64,000 nt of DNA from Pseudomonas sp. MTM4 (GTDB taxonomy: Bacteria > Pseudomonadota > Gammaproteobacteria > Pseudomonadales > Pseudomonadaceae). The stretch lies in contig NZ_CP048411.1 of assembly GCF_019355055.1 (NCBI RefSeq), forward strand, positions 4,511,001 through 4,575,000, in the 5' to 3' direction. The position numbers and the translations under genes are program-made. Within the stretch, counting starts at the first letter, position 1, and each line of letters begins with the position of its first letter. Positions 51,125 to 58,850 of this stretch are shown in pieces. The notes beneath the pieces were generated by a model that was given only the letters and a program-made list of their open reading frames with translations, had not been told where the DNA came from and searched no databases.

Positions 51125-51431
51125 ACTACGTCTCCCTTGCATTCCTGCGGCGTTGCTCTAGGCCGCCTTGCGCGAGGGGTTCGCGCGGTGTGCTTAAGCT
51201 TGCCAGTAATCTTTGGAACAGACCAAGATTGGGCGATGCTTTGTGCCTTTGATGTTAACGGTAGCCCATCGCGGAGATCGATATCAGCCGCGTGCTTGCT
51301 TGGTGCTGCGAACCGCCTTGTTCATCGAATAAAGACATAGCAGTAACAAGCAAGCGAGCACGATTTTTTTGCCAGGCGGCAGGGCAGCATGCAGTTGCCC
51401 TTTTAAGGAGCTTTCAGCAATTTAGGGGCTT
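51125..51431. other. 307-bp gap between the LOG gene and a secreted-protein gene
   Basis: No gene is supported. It includes the LOG gene promoter side, an inverted repeat AGGGCA/TGCCCT followed by TTTT near 51381-51404, and the first copy of a 12-bp direct repeat GCTTTCAGCAAT (51410-51421). The second copy (51428-51439) overlaps the neighbouring stop codon. Confidence 0.5.
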
Positions 51432-51439
51432 TCAGCAAT
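51410..51439. repeat. 12-bp direct repeat over a gene end
   Basis: GCTTTCAGCAAT occurs at 51410-51421 and 51428-51439, spaced 6 bp apart. The second copy contains the stop codon of the minus-strand gene at 51432, so the repeat duplicates the gene terminus. Confidence 0.65.
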
Positions 51440-51824
51440 CGCTAGCACGGTACCTTTCGGTTGTGATCGGCTTCTTGTTTTCGTATTCGCTGAATTCGAA
51501 GCGCAACACCGCGCCCTGATCCATCAGCTGACGTAGGCCATCATTGCTGCAAACACTTGCAGCCAGCTGCGTGCGGACCTGCTCGGGATTGTCACGCATC
51601 TGCGCGGCATGGCGGGGCTGGACGCTCAAATGGTTGACCAGCTCATTGCCGTCGACGCTGTACCCTTCGTCGAGGAGGTCGGAGTTGATTGCCCGCGGTG
51701 TTCCGACGCTGCTTTCGCTCGCAACTTTCTCGAGTAACGGGCCGAGTGCCGGATCCTGTGCCGTGGCGGCGTGAGCGAAGGGTAGGGCGAGGCAGAGCGT
51801 GAATAGAGTGGTCAGACGGTGCAT
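51432..51824 (-). CDS. Exported protein, PA3611-like (quorum-sensing-regulated virulence factor family)
   Basis: A 130-residue protein with a signal peptide (MHRLTTLFTLCLALPFAHA) and a small mature domain carrying VGTPRAINSDLLDEGYSVDGNELVNHLSVQPRHA and a C-terminal GAVLRFEFSEYENKKPI. From memory this is the family of P. aeruginosa PA3611. The mature part has two cysteines (VCSNDG, ASDC) that could pair. It lies divergent from the DTW gene. The name reflects the reference gene; no virulence role is implied here. Confidence 0.75.
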   Translation of the reverse strand: MHRLTTLFTLCLALPFAHAATAQDPALGPLLEKVASESSVGTPRAINSDLLDEGYSVDGNELVNHLSVQPRHAAQMRDNPEQVRTQLAASVCSNDGLRQLMDQGAVLRFEFSEYENKKPITTERYRASDC

Positions 51825-51942
51825 GGTGATCTCCTGGTGACTGCCGTCGTTCGACCGGTCTCCGCCGGCACGGTTCAGCTGCTGCCATGGTTTCCGGCCA
51901 GGCTGCTAAACTGCCGCCCCGCCCAGACAGATCGAAACGCTC

Positions 51943-52659
51943 ATGCCACATGCTGTAGCCCGTTTGCGCGAAGCGCGCCTGGCCCGTAGCGCCAAGCCTT
52001 TCGTCGCGCGTGGATCGCGTACGTCGCGCTGTCCGCGTTGTCGTGTCGCTAGTAGCCATTGCCTATGCGACTGGCTTCCGCAAGTGGCGGCGAACAGTGC
52101 AATGTGTCTGATCATGCATGACATCGAGCCTCTGAAACCGAGCAATACCGGCTGGCTGATCGCCGATATCGTCGCCGATACCTACGCCTTCACCTGGCAG
52201 CGGGTCGGGGTGGATCCAGCCCTGCTGACGCTGCTCGCCGATCCCCGCTACCAGCCGATCGTGGCATTTCCCGGCGAATATGCCGAGCCCGAGCGGGTGG
52301 TTTCAGAAGTGGAAGTGGCCTCAGGCAAGCGCCCGCTGTTCATCCTGCTCGATGCGACCTGGACTGAAGCGCGCAAGATGTTTCGCAAGAGTCCTTATCT
52401 GAATGGCCTGCCCGTGTTGAGTCTGCAGGCCGAAGTGGTGTCACGCTATCGTTTGCGCCGCTCGACGCGTAGCGAACACCTTTGCACTGCCGAAGTTGCC
52501 GCTTTGTGCCTGGGCCTGGCGGGTGATGCTCAGGCCGCTTGTGCACTGGATGTCTGGCTCGATGCATTCACCGATCATTATCTGGGTGCCAAGCATCACC
52601 GTACGCCCGATCCGGATGACGCCACGCATCGAACACTGGCGGCGTTCGGGGAGCGCTGA
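51943..52659 (+). CDS. tapT: DTW-domain tRNA-uridine aminocarboxypropyltransferase
   Basis: A 238-residue enzyme of the TapT/YfiP family, which adds the acp group to uridine 47 of tRNA using SAM. An N-terminal zinc-binding set is visible (CPRCRVASSHCLC), followed by MHDIEPLKPSNTGWL, the LLDATWTEARKM block that includes the D-x-T-W signature, and RYRLRRSTRSEHLCTAEV. The gene is convergent with the EamA transporter 15 bp away. Family assignment is firm, and the exact tRNA target is inferred from E. coli. Confidence 0.88.
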   Translation: MPHAVARLREARLARSAKPFVARGSRTSRCPRCRVASSHCLCDWLPQVAANSAMCLIMHDIEPLKPSNTGWLIADIVADTYAFTWQRVGVDPALLTLLADPRYQPIVAFPGEYAEPERVVSEVEVASGKRPLFILLDATWTEARKMFRKSPYLNGLPVLSLQAEVVSRYRLRRSTRSEHLCTAEVAALCLGLAGDAQAACALDVWLDAFTDHYLGAKHHRTPDPDDATHRTLAAFGER

Positions 52660-52673
52660 TCGGGTCGCTGCGA

Positions 52674-53597
52674 TCAGTGCCTGGCTGTCTGTGGAGTTTC
52701 ATTATCGACAGCCATAGACAGGGGCTTACGCGGCCAAAGCTGCGCGGCGAGCATGCCGACGAACATCAGCGCGCAACCGAGATAGCCGCGCATACTGAGG
52801 CTTTCATCGAGAAACACCGCACCGGCGATCGCGGCGAATACCGCTTCGAGCGACAGAATGATGGCCGCATGCGAGGCAATTGCGTGCTTCTGCGCCACTA
52901 CTTGCAAGGTGTAGCCCACACCCACTGCAAATAGACCGCCATAGATCAACGCGGGGGCCGCCAGCCAGATGCTGTTCAGACTGGCTTCCTCGAAGACCGC
53001 CGCCAGCACCAGGCTGACCACCGCGCAGGTGGCGAATTGCAGAAAGGCCAGGCGGATGGCGTCGTGGCGCCCGACGAAAAAACTCACCAGTAATACGTGT
53101 ACGCCCCAGACGAAAGCGCCGGCCAGCTGTATCCAGTCGCCTGAGGCGACCTGGAAGTTTTCGCCAATACTGAGCAGGGCCATGCCGAACACTGCCAGAA
53201 TCGCACCTAACCAAGTGCCTGCCCCGGTTCGCTGGCCGATGATCAGCCCCAGCAGAGGTACGACGATGACGTACAGGCCGGTGATAAAGCCGGAATTGGT
53301 CACGCTGGTGAAGAGCAGGCCGACCTGTTGCAGATTGATGCCCAGTGTTAGCGCAAGCCCCATGCAGAGGCCGCCCAACAGCAGGCTGCGCTGAAAGAAA
53401 GGCTCGTGCCGAGCCGCTCCACGGCCCTGATGCAGTAGCAGAGGCAAAAGAACGATGGCGCCCAGGGCGAAGCGCAGGCCGGTAAAAAGGAAGGGGCCGA
53501 TGTTATCCATTCCGACCCGCTGTGCGACGAAAGCGCTGCCCCAGATCATGGCCGTAATGAGCATCAGGAAATCAGCGCGAAGGGCTTGGTTACGCAT
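52674..53597 (-). CDS. EamA/DMT family transporter
   Basis: A 307-residue inner-membrane protein with about ten transmembrane helices in two tandem EamA repeats. The first starts at LITAMIWGSAFVAQRVGMDNIGPF; the second includes AFVWGVHVLLVSFFVGRHD and the final ILSLEAVFAAIAGAVFLDESLS. Members export or import amino acids and other small metabolites. The substrate is not predictable here. It lies alone, ahead of erdR on the opposite strand. Confidence 0.9.
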   Translation of the reverse strand: MRNQALRADFLMLITAMIWGSAFVAQRVGMDNIGPFLFTGLRFALGAIVLLPLLLHQGRGAARHEPFFQRSLLLGGLCMGLALTLGINLQQVGLLFTSVTNSGFITGLYVIVVPLLGLIIGQRTGAGTWLGAILAVFGMALLSIGENFQVASGDWIQLAGAFVWGVHVLLVSFFVGRHDAIRLAFLQFATCAVVSLVLAAVFEEASLNSIWLAAPALIYGGLFAVGVGYTLQVVAQKHAIASHAAIILSLEAVFAAIAGAVFLDESLSMRGYLGCALMFVGMLAAQLWPRKPLSMAVDNETPQTARH

Positions 53598-53831
53598 GTT
53601 TGAGTTCGTCTGGGGAAACCTGCGAACTGTGCATCAAAGCGATGCGATTGGCCATAGATTCATCGGCCCACTAGGCTGGGGCCTTGATTAAATGCGGAAC
53701 GGTGATCGAATTTCGAGTGGTGGCGCGATATCATCACCGCGGTCCATCAGGAACGCCTCGGGTTCTTCGACCTGAAGTCGGCATCCGGCTCAGGCCGGTG
53801 AAAGCGCCAATAAAAAAATCATAGGTCTGCC

Positions 53832-54482
53832 ATGGCTGCTTACGAAATCCTTATCGCTGACGATCATCCCCTATTCCGCAGTGCGCTCCAGCAAGCCTTG
53901 ACGCTTGGTCTGGGCGACGGCGTGCATTTGTCCGAAGCGGCGAGCATCGCCGAGCTGGAAGCTCAGCTGACCCGGGCCGTAGATTGGGATTTGGTCCTGC
54001 TGGATCTGAATATGCCGGGCGCTTATGGCTTTTCAGGACTGGTCCTGCTCAGAGGGCAGTATCCTCAGCTGCCGGTAGTGATGATTTCCGCTCAGGAAGA
54101 CGCGGCGGTTGTCGCCCGTTCTCGCGAATTCGGTGCCAGTGGCTTCATTCCTAAATCCAGCTCGCTGGAAACCATTCAGGAAGCGGTGCGAATGGTGCTG
54201 GACGGCGACGTCTGGTGGCCCAGCAATATTCAGGACGTCGCCCATGTTAGCCCCGAGGCCAAGGCGGCCAGTGAGGGTCTCGCCAGCCTCACGCCTCAGC
54301 AGTTCCGGGTATTGACCATGGTGTGTGACGGCCTGCTGAACAAGCAAATCGCCTATGAGCTGAGCGTGTCCGAGGCGACCATCAAAGCGCATGTCACAGC
54401 GATCTTCCGCAAGCTAGGCGTTCGTACCCGGACACAGGCGGCGTTGCTGTTGCAACAGATGGGTTCGATTCCGGGCAGCTGA
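53832..54482 (+). CDS. erdR: LuxR-type response regulator ErdR
   Basis: A 216-residue response regulator. The receiver domain has the acidic pocket IADDH and phosphoacceptor Asp in LVLLDLNMPG, the conserved Thr/Ser and Lys in ISAQ and IPKSSS, and a LuxR-type HTH at the C-terminus (GLLNKQIAYELSVSEATIKAHV). It resembles ErdR, which controls ethanol oxidation and acetyl-CoA synthetase genes in Pseudomonas. No histidine kinase lies nearby. A small CCGGC-TCAG-GCCGG hairpin sits upstream at 53785-53798. Confidence 0.85.
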   Translation: MAAYEILIADDHPLFRSALQQALTLGLGDGVHLSEAASIAELEAQLTRAVDWDLVLLDLNMPGAYGFSGLVLLRGQYPQLPVVMISAQEDAAVVARSREFGASGFIPKSSSLETIQEAVRMVLDGDVWWPSNIQDVAHVSPEAKAASEGLASLTPQQFRVLTMVCDGLLNKQIAYELSVSEATIKAHVTAIFRKLGVRTRTQAALLLQQMGSIPGS

Positions 54483-54556
54483 TACAGGGCTGGCTACGTC
54501 ACGGTTCGCCGAAGAGAGGCAGGCCGTAACGGATCTATACCGAGACGATCTACGTA

Positions 54557-55483
54557 TCAGGCGATCGATGGCAGGACGATCTCGTCACTGCGCTGCACTC
54601 CCGCAGTCAGTGCCCGGCATTGTTCGATGAACTCGCGCATCGCGGCAGTCTGGTATTTCAGCGAATGCCAGATGAAATAAAACTGCCTAGTCAGATCCAG
54701 CTCGCGTGTTTCCACCGCAACCAGACTGCCGCGCCGAAACGCATCGCGCAGTGCCAACCGTGATATGCAGCCGATCCCCAAACCTGATTCGACGGCGCGC
54801 TTGATCGCTTCGGTATGTTCCAGTTCGAGTCGGATATTCAGTTTGGCGGGATGATGGCGCATCGCGTGGTCGAATGTCCGCCGAGTGCCAGAACCCTGTT
54901 CACGAAGGATCCACGCCTCACGCGAAAGCTCTTCCATGCTTACTTCGGTGCGTCCCGCCAGGACATGTTGCGGTGCGCAGAAGACCACAAGCTCATCTTC
55001 TACCCAAGGCAACACCTCGATATCGGGGTGCTGGCAATCGCCTTCGATCAGACCCAGGTCAAGTTCATGTTGTGCGACCTGATGGACAATATGCGCCGTA
55101 TTTTGCACATGCAGCTTCACTCGGCACTCGGGGTGACGCTGCATGAAACTGCCAATCAGCAAGGTGGCGAGATAGTTGCCAATCGTAAGGGTTGCGCCGA
55201 CGTTGAGTGAGCCGAATCCGGTCTTGCCGGCCAGCAGGTCCTCGATGGCCTTGGCCTGATCCAGCAGGCTCACCGCTTGCGGCAGCAGTTGATGACCTAG
55301 TGAATTGAGCCACAAGCGCTTGCCGGCGCGGTCGAACAACTGGCAGCCCGATTGCCGCTCCAGTTCGGCCAACGAAGTACTAGTAGCCGATTGGGACAGC
55401 GCGAGGCTTTGCGCTGCGCGGGAAACGCTTTCCTGGCGGGCGATGGAGACAAATACCTGAAGCTGACGCAGCGTAAAATGCAT
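54557..55483 (-). CDS. finR: LysR-type regulator FinR
   Basis: A 308-residue LysR-family regulator with an N-terminal winged HTH (LRQLQVFVSIARQESVSRAAQSLALSQSATSTSLAELE) and a C-terminal effector domain. It lies divergent from fpr, as finR does in Pseudomonas putida, where FinR activates fpr under oxidative or redox stress. The shared 117-bp intergenic region holds a perfect 11-bp inverted repeat (55506-55538) suited to LysR-type binding. Effector recognition residues cannot be assigned from sequence. Confidence 0.9.
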   Translation of the reverse strand: MHFTLRQLQVFVSIARQESVSRAAQSLALSQSATSTSLAELERQSGCQLFDRAGKRLWLNSLGHQLLPQAVSLLDQAKAIEDLLAGKTGFGSLNVGATLTIGNYLATLLIGSFMQRHPECRVKLHVQNTAHIVHQVAQHELDLGLIEGDCQHPDIEVLPWVEDELVVFCAPQHVLAGRTEVSMEELSREAWILREQGSGTRRTFDHAMRHHPAKLNIRLELEHTEAIKRAVESGLGIGCISRLALRDAFRRGSLVAVETRELDLTRQFYFIWHSLKYQTAAMREFIEQCRALTAGVQRSDEIVLPSIA

Positions 55484-55494
55484 ATCTATATAAC

Positions 55495-55538
55495 CGATAA
55501 CATATATCGTTAATATTCACTTAGCGGATATTAACGAT
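55495..55538. promoter_or_regulatory. Probable FinR operator between finR and fpr
   Basis: ATCGTTAATAT (55506-55516) and ATATTAACGAT (55528-55538) are perfect inverted 11-bp arms separated by 11 bp. A partial third half-site, CGATA-N5-TATCG (55495-55509), overlaps the left arm. The span matches the size of LysR recognition and activation sites, and lies 62 bp before the fpr ATG. Confidence 0.75.
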
Positions 55539-55600
55539 GCCGGTAAACTCTCGTAAATATCAAAGCGTGCTCTTCGCGAGCTAGAAGGGGAATCCGTAAC

Positions 55601-56377
55601 ATGAGTAACCTGAACGTCGAGCGAGTCCTCAGTGTTCATCATTGGAACGACACGCTGTTCAGTTTCAAAACCACCCGTAATCCGGGGCTGCGCTTTGAAA
55701 ATGGCCAGTTCGTGATGATCGGTCTCGAAGTCGAGGGCCGACCATTGATGCGTGCCTACAGCATCGCCAGCCCGAATTATGAAGAGCATCTAGAGTTCTT
55801 CAGCATCAAGGTTCCGGATGGCCCCCTGACGTCGCGCCTGCAGCACCTCAAGGAAGGCGACTCGCTGATGATCAGCCGTAAGCCTACCGGTACGCTCGTC
55901 CTGGACGACCTGCTGCCAGGCAAGCATCTTTATTTGCTGAGCACGGGTACCGGTTTGGCGCCTTTCATGAGCGTGATTCAGGATCCGGAAACCTATGAGC
56001 GTTTCGAAAAGGTCGTGCTGATTCATGGCGTGCGCTACGTGAACGAAGTCGCTTATCGGGAATTCATTACCGAGCACCTGCCGCAGAACGAATTCTTCGG
56101 CGAAGCGCTGAAAGAAAAGCTGATCTACTATCCGACCGTGACGCGCGAGCCGTTCGAAAATCAGGGACGCCTGACCGACCTGATGCGCAGCGGCAAGTTG
56201 TTCACTGACATTGGTCTGCCCCCAATAAATCCCGAAGATGATCGCGCCATGATCTGCGGAAGTCCGAGCATGCTGACTGAAACCAGCGAGGTGCTGAACA
56301 GTTTCGGCCTCAAGGCTTCGCCGCGCATGGGCGACCCGGGGCATTATCTGATCGAGCGTGCTTTCGTCGAGAAGTAA
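55601..56377 (+). CDS. fpr: Ferredoxin-NADP+ reductase Fpr
   Basis: A 258-residue FAD enzyme moving electrons between NADPH and ferredoxin or flavodoxin. The FAD-binding RAYSIASPNYEEHLEFF, NADP-binding STGTGLAPFMSV, CGSPSMLTET and the C-terminal RAFVEK ending are as in bacterial FPRs of the Pseudomonas/Azotobacter type. Start ATG at 55601 with AGAAGGGGAA upstream. Likely activated by FinR. A good terminator follows at 56398-56433. Confidence 0.95.
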   Translation: MSNLNVERVLSVHHWNDTLFSFKTTRNPGLRFENGQFVMIGLEVEGRPLMRAYSIASPNYEEHLEFFSIKVPDGPLTSRLQHLKEGDSLMISRKPTGTLVLDDLLPGKHLYLLSTGTGLAPFMSVIQDPETYERFEKVVLIHGVRYVNEVAYREFITEHLPQNEFFGEALKEKLIYYPTVTREPFENQGRLTDLMRSGKLFTDIGLPPINPEDDRAMICGSPSMLTETSEVLNSFGLKASPRMGDPGHYLIERAFVEK

Positions 56378-56397
56378 GCTCAGTGAAATCGTGAAAG

Positions 56398-56433
56398 AAG
56401 GCCGGCTGGCGCGATGCGTTTGCCGGCCTTTTT
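56398..56433 (+). terminator. Terminator between convergent fpr and ychJ
   Basis: AAGGCCGGC, a 15-nt loop, then GCCGGCCTT followed by TTT. A 9-bp stem shared by the two convergent transcripts. Confidence 0.8.
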
Positions 56434-56918
56434 CATATATAGGCAGCGCAGCACTTTTTGAATTTCTGGCCGCTGCGGCAAGGGCAGGGATCGTTGCGAC
56501 CGGCTTTCAGTGGGACGGTCGGATCGATGAAATACCATTTCCCGTCGTGCTGAACGAAAGCCGAACGTTCATGCTGCGCATGCTGTCCCGCCGGATCGTG
56601 CCAGCGAGCGGTGAACGTCACCAACGCGTGTTCCGGTTGCCCACCAATGAGTTGGCTGTCTTCCACTTCCAGCCCGAGCCAGGTGCTTGTGGCGCTCCAG
56701 TCTCTCATCGATTGCACGTCTAGCGACTGCTGCTGCACGGGCAGCGTCGTGGCCTTGAGATAATCGACGAGCCCTAAGACGTAGGCGCTATAGCGTGAAC
56801 GCATCAGCTGTTCCGCACTCGGCGCCGGCTGGCCGCCGTGGTATCGCCCGCAGCACTCGCTGAGCGAGTCGCCGCTGCCGCAAGGGCAATTGGCGTCATG
56901 TTGTGTGTCGCTGATCAT
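56433..56918 (-). CDS. ychJ: YchJ family SEC-C motif protein
   Basis: A 161-residue protein with a cysteine motif at each end: [14 protein letters not shown] near residue 10 and [15 protein letters not shown] at the C-terminus. The second is a SEC-C-type zinc motif. The YchJ-like central domain includes [16 protein letters not shown] and VTFTARW. Function is not known. The ATG at 56918 is preferred; the longer frame adds non-conserved residues. It follows the methyltransferase-like gene by 4 bp on the same strand. Confidence 0.9.
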   Translation of the reverse strand: MISDTQHDANCPCGSGDSLSECCGRYHGGQPAPSAEQLMRSRYSAYVLGLVDYLKATTLPVQQQSLDVQSMRDWSATSTWLGLEVEDSQLIGGQPEHALVTFTARWHDPAGQHAQHERSAFVQHDGKWYFIDPTVPLKAGRNDPCPCRSGQKFKKCCAAYI

Positions 56919-56922
56919 CGAT

Positions 56923-57480
56923 TCACCACCAATATTTACCGAACATCTGGGGATTGGCCCAAAACTTCGCATTCAGCCAATCCGGAACCTGCTTGTAAGC
57001 AAGCAGGTCGTAGGTGAAGAGGGTCAGGGTCTGGCGGTCACGTTCGAAGTGCGCGCTGATCTGCAGGGCGAGGGCAAAGAAGTCGGTGGCCTGCCAGTCG
57101 CATGCATTGAGGTCGATCAGAACCGCGATTCGGTTGGCGTTGAGATTGCGGATGCCACCGAGCAGTTGCAGACCTTCGTGCTTGGGCAAATGTTCGAGGC
57201 AATCGGCGACGATCGCCAGATCATAACGTTGGCTCGCCAGTTCCACGGGCAGCGGAGCGGTCGGGGCGTGGTCGATGTGGCTGTTCAGATGGCTGCGGCT
57301 GAACGCATCGACTGCTGGCATGGCGCTACGGCCAACCTGCAGGAGCCGCATCGGCACGTACTGCTCAAGCAGTGCGGCCAGTGCCTGTTGCGGCGATTGT
57401 AGTGAGCCGGATGCGATCAAGCCGGGATCCTCGAAGTTACGTACTGCACGCTGCAGATTGCGGTTCGTATGTTTTGCCAA
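56923..57480 (-). CDS. Methyltransferase-like protein of unknown function
   Basis: A 185-residue protein with pieces of a class I methyltransferase fold: a glycine-poor [12 protein letters not shown] in place of the usual motif I, then [28 protein letters not shown] as a motif IV/V-like stretch. The SAM-binding glycine loop is degraded, so activity is doubtful. It ends [13 protein letters not shown]. The apparent start is a TTG at 57480 with no Shine-Dalgarno, and a later start cannot be excluded. It probably forms an operon with ychJ. Confidence 0.65.
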   Translation of the reverse strand: MAKHTNRNLQRAVRNFEDPGLIASGSLQSPQQALAALLEQYVPMRLLQVGRSAMPAVDAFSRSHLNSHIDHAPTAPLPVELASQRYDLAIVADCLEHLPKHEGLQLLGGIRNLNANRIAVLIDLNACDWQATDFFALALQISAHFERDRQTLTLFTYDLLAYKQVPDWLNAKFWANPQMFGKYWW

Positions 57481-57590
57481 GGTGTAAAGACTAGCGCGAC
57501 GGCGTGCGCCGTCCTAGTCTCGTTATAACTGGAGCCGCTTTGCCATCCCGCATGGCGCTCTGGCCGATTCCAAACTAGGAGGTTTTACCG

Positions 57591-58229
57591 ATGAGTAGCT
57601 TACGGACAGCAGTACCCGTGATTGTAATGACCACCTTCCTGGCCGGCTGTGCAGGGGTGCAAAAGCAGGATTGGCCTAGCTGTGCGGCGGTCGGCGGTGT
57701 CACCGGTGCTGCGTTGGGTGCGATAGAAAGCAGCACTTACGCTGGGTACGGTGCCTTGATCGGTGGCGGTGTGGCTGCGGCGTACTGCTGGGCCAACGGT
57801 ACCGAACAGGAAACAGTCGCCGTGGTCGAGACCGTCGAGCCAACGCCGGTTGCCGAGCCTGAACCAGAGCCCATGGCCGAGCCCGTGCGTGTCGAGCTGG
57901 ACGTCAAGTTCGACTTCGACCGTGCGCAAGTCAAGCAGGACAGCATGGCCGACATCAAGGATCTGGCTGACTTCATGAAGCAGTACGGTCAGACCTCGAC
58001 CGTTGTCGAGGGGCATACCGACTCGGTTGGTACCGATGCGTACAACCAGCGTCTGTCCGAGCGCCGTGCTAACGCCGTGCGCGACGTGCTGGTCAATCAG
58101 CATGGCCTGGATGGTAGTCGAGTCGACGCAGTGGGTTATGGAGAGTCTCGTCCGGTCGCCGACAACTCGACCGATGAAGGGCGGGCCATCAACCGCCGTG
58201 TAGAAGCGGAAGTAGAAGCACGCCCTTGA
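57591..58229 (+). CDS. OmpA-family lipoprotein with glycine zipper
   Basis: A 212-residue envelope protein. The signal peptide ends in lipobox LAGC, followed by a glycine-rich zipper (GGVTGAALGAIES, ALIGGGVAAAY), a Pro/Glu linker and a peptidoglycan-binding OmpA domain (FDFDRAQVKQDS, VEGHTDSVGTDAYNQRLSERRANAVRDVL, RVDAVGYGESRPVADN). It is thus tethered to a membrane and attached to peptidoglycan non-covalently. A very strong Shine-Dalgarno (AGGAGG, 8 bp) indicates high expression. Its terminator is at 58245-58273. Confidence 0.9.
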   Translation: MSSLRTAVPVIVMTTFLAGCAGVQKQDWPSCAAVGGVTGAALGAIESSTYAGYGALIGGGVAAAYCWANGTEQETVAVVETVEPTPVAEPEPEPMAEPVRVELDVKFDFDRAQVKQDSMADIKDLADFMKQYGQTSTVVEGHTDSVGTDAYNQRLSERRANAVRDVLVNQHGLDGSRVDAVGYGESRPVADNSTDEGRAINRRVEAEVEARP

Positions 58230-58244
58230 GGCGCGGCTGAAATG

Positions 58245-58273
58245 AAAAAGCCGGGCACTGCGCCCGGCTTTTT
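58245..58273. terminator. Bidirectional terminator after the OmpA lipoprotein gene
   Basis: AAAAAGCCGGGC-ACTGC-GCCCGGCTTTTT, a 12-bp symmetric stem (7 GC-rich pairs plus A/T), between convergent genes. Confidence 0.92.
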
Positions 58274-58299
58274 CATGCCGTCGAGTCGATTCGTCTGGT

Positions 58300-58764
58300 T
58301 CAGAACAATGGACGAGCGCTGGCCAGCGCGATGACCAGCAGTCCCAGCAGCAGATTGATACCCACCAGCCGGCGGATTCTTCCGAGCGCCGCGCCACCCT
58401 CCGGCCAGTTTTGAGCGGCGATAGCGCGCTTGAGTTCAGGCAGCTGCAACAACTGGATACGCAGAAACAGCGCCAGCATCACCAGAAAAATGCCAGCCAT
58501 GATGTGTACATAGCGGGGCGCCGCCGCCAGCCCGTCGAAGCGCATGTGCCACATGCCGATACCGCTGATCGGCAATACCAGTACCGTAATCCAGACCCAT
58601 TTGAAGAAGCGGCGAAATAGTTCTGCCCATAACTTCAACCGCTCGGGAGCCTGCAGTTCGGAGACAGCGGCAGGGCGCACTATCATCCAGGCGAAAAACA
58701 TACCGCCAACCCAGATCATGGCGGCCAGAACGTGGAGCGAATAGGGTAGGGCGAAGGCGGTCAC
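58300..58764 (-). CDS. CopD-like four-helix membrane protein
   Basis: A 154-residue inner-membrane protein with four hydrophobic helices. The first carries LHVLAAMIWVGGMFF, and there are further histidines in MWHMRF and YVHIMAGIFLVM, a layout reminiscent of CopD copper-resistance or HemJ-like b-type proteins. Metal or haem binding is possible but unproven. The GTG start has GGAGA 6 bp upstream. It is divergent from dinG, with about 86 bp between them that include the dinG LexA box. Confidence 0.78.
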   Translation of the reverse strand: MTAFALPYSLHVLAAMIWVGGMFFAWMIVRPAAVSELQAPERLKLWAELFRRFFKWVWITVLVLPISGIGMWHMRFDGLAAAPRYVHIMAGIFLVMLALFLRIQLLQLPELKRAIAAQNWPEGGAALGRIRRLVGINLLLGLLVIALASARPLF

Positions 58765-58823
58765 GGTAAATCTCCGGTGGCGATTGAAGAAACGCGCGCT
58801 ATCATAGCCACCTCTCCGAAATA

Positions 58824-58839
58824 CTGAAAATATATACAG
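58824..58839. promoter_or_regulatory. LexA (SOS) box of dinG
   Basis: CTGAAAATATATACAG fits CTG-N10-CAG with an AT-rich core and lies 11 bp before the dinG ATG, so LexA would block initiation there. It is also near enough to the divergent CopD-like gene to affect it. Confidence 0.88.
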
Positions 58840-58850
58840 CTCACGCGCCC

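Noticed and set aside
51137..51340. Small plus-strand frames in the 51.1-51.4 kb gap
   Set aside because: No ribosome site or conserved-looking sequence; composition like non-coding DNA.
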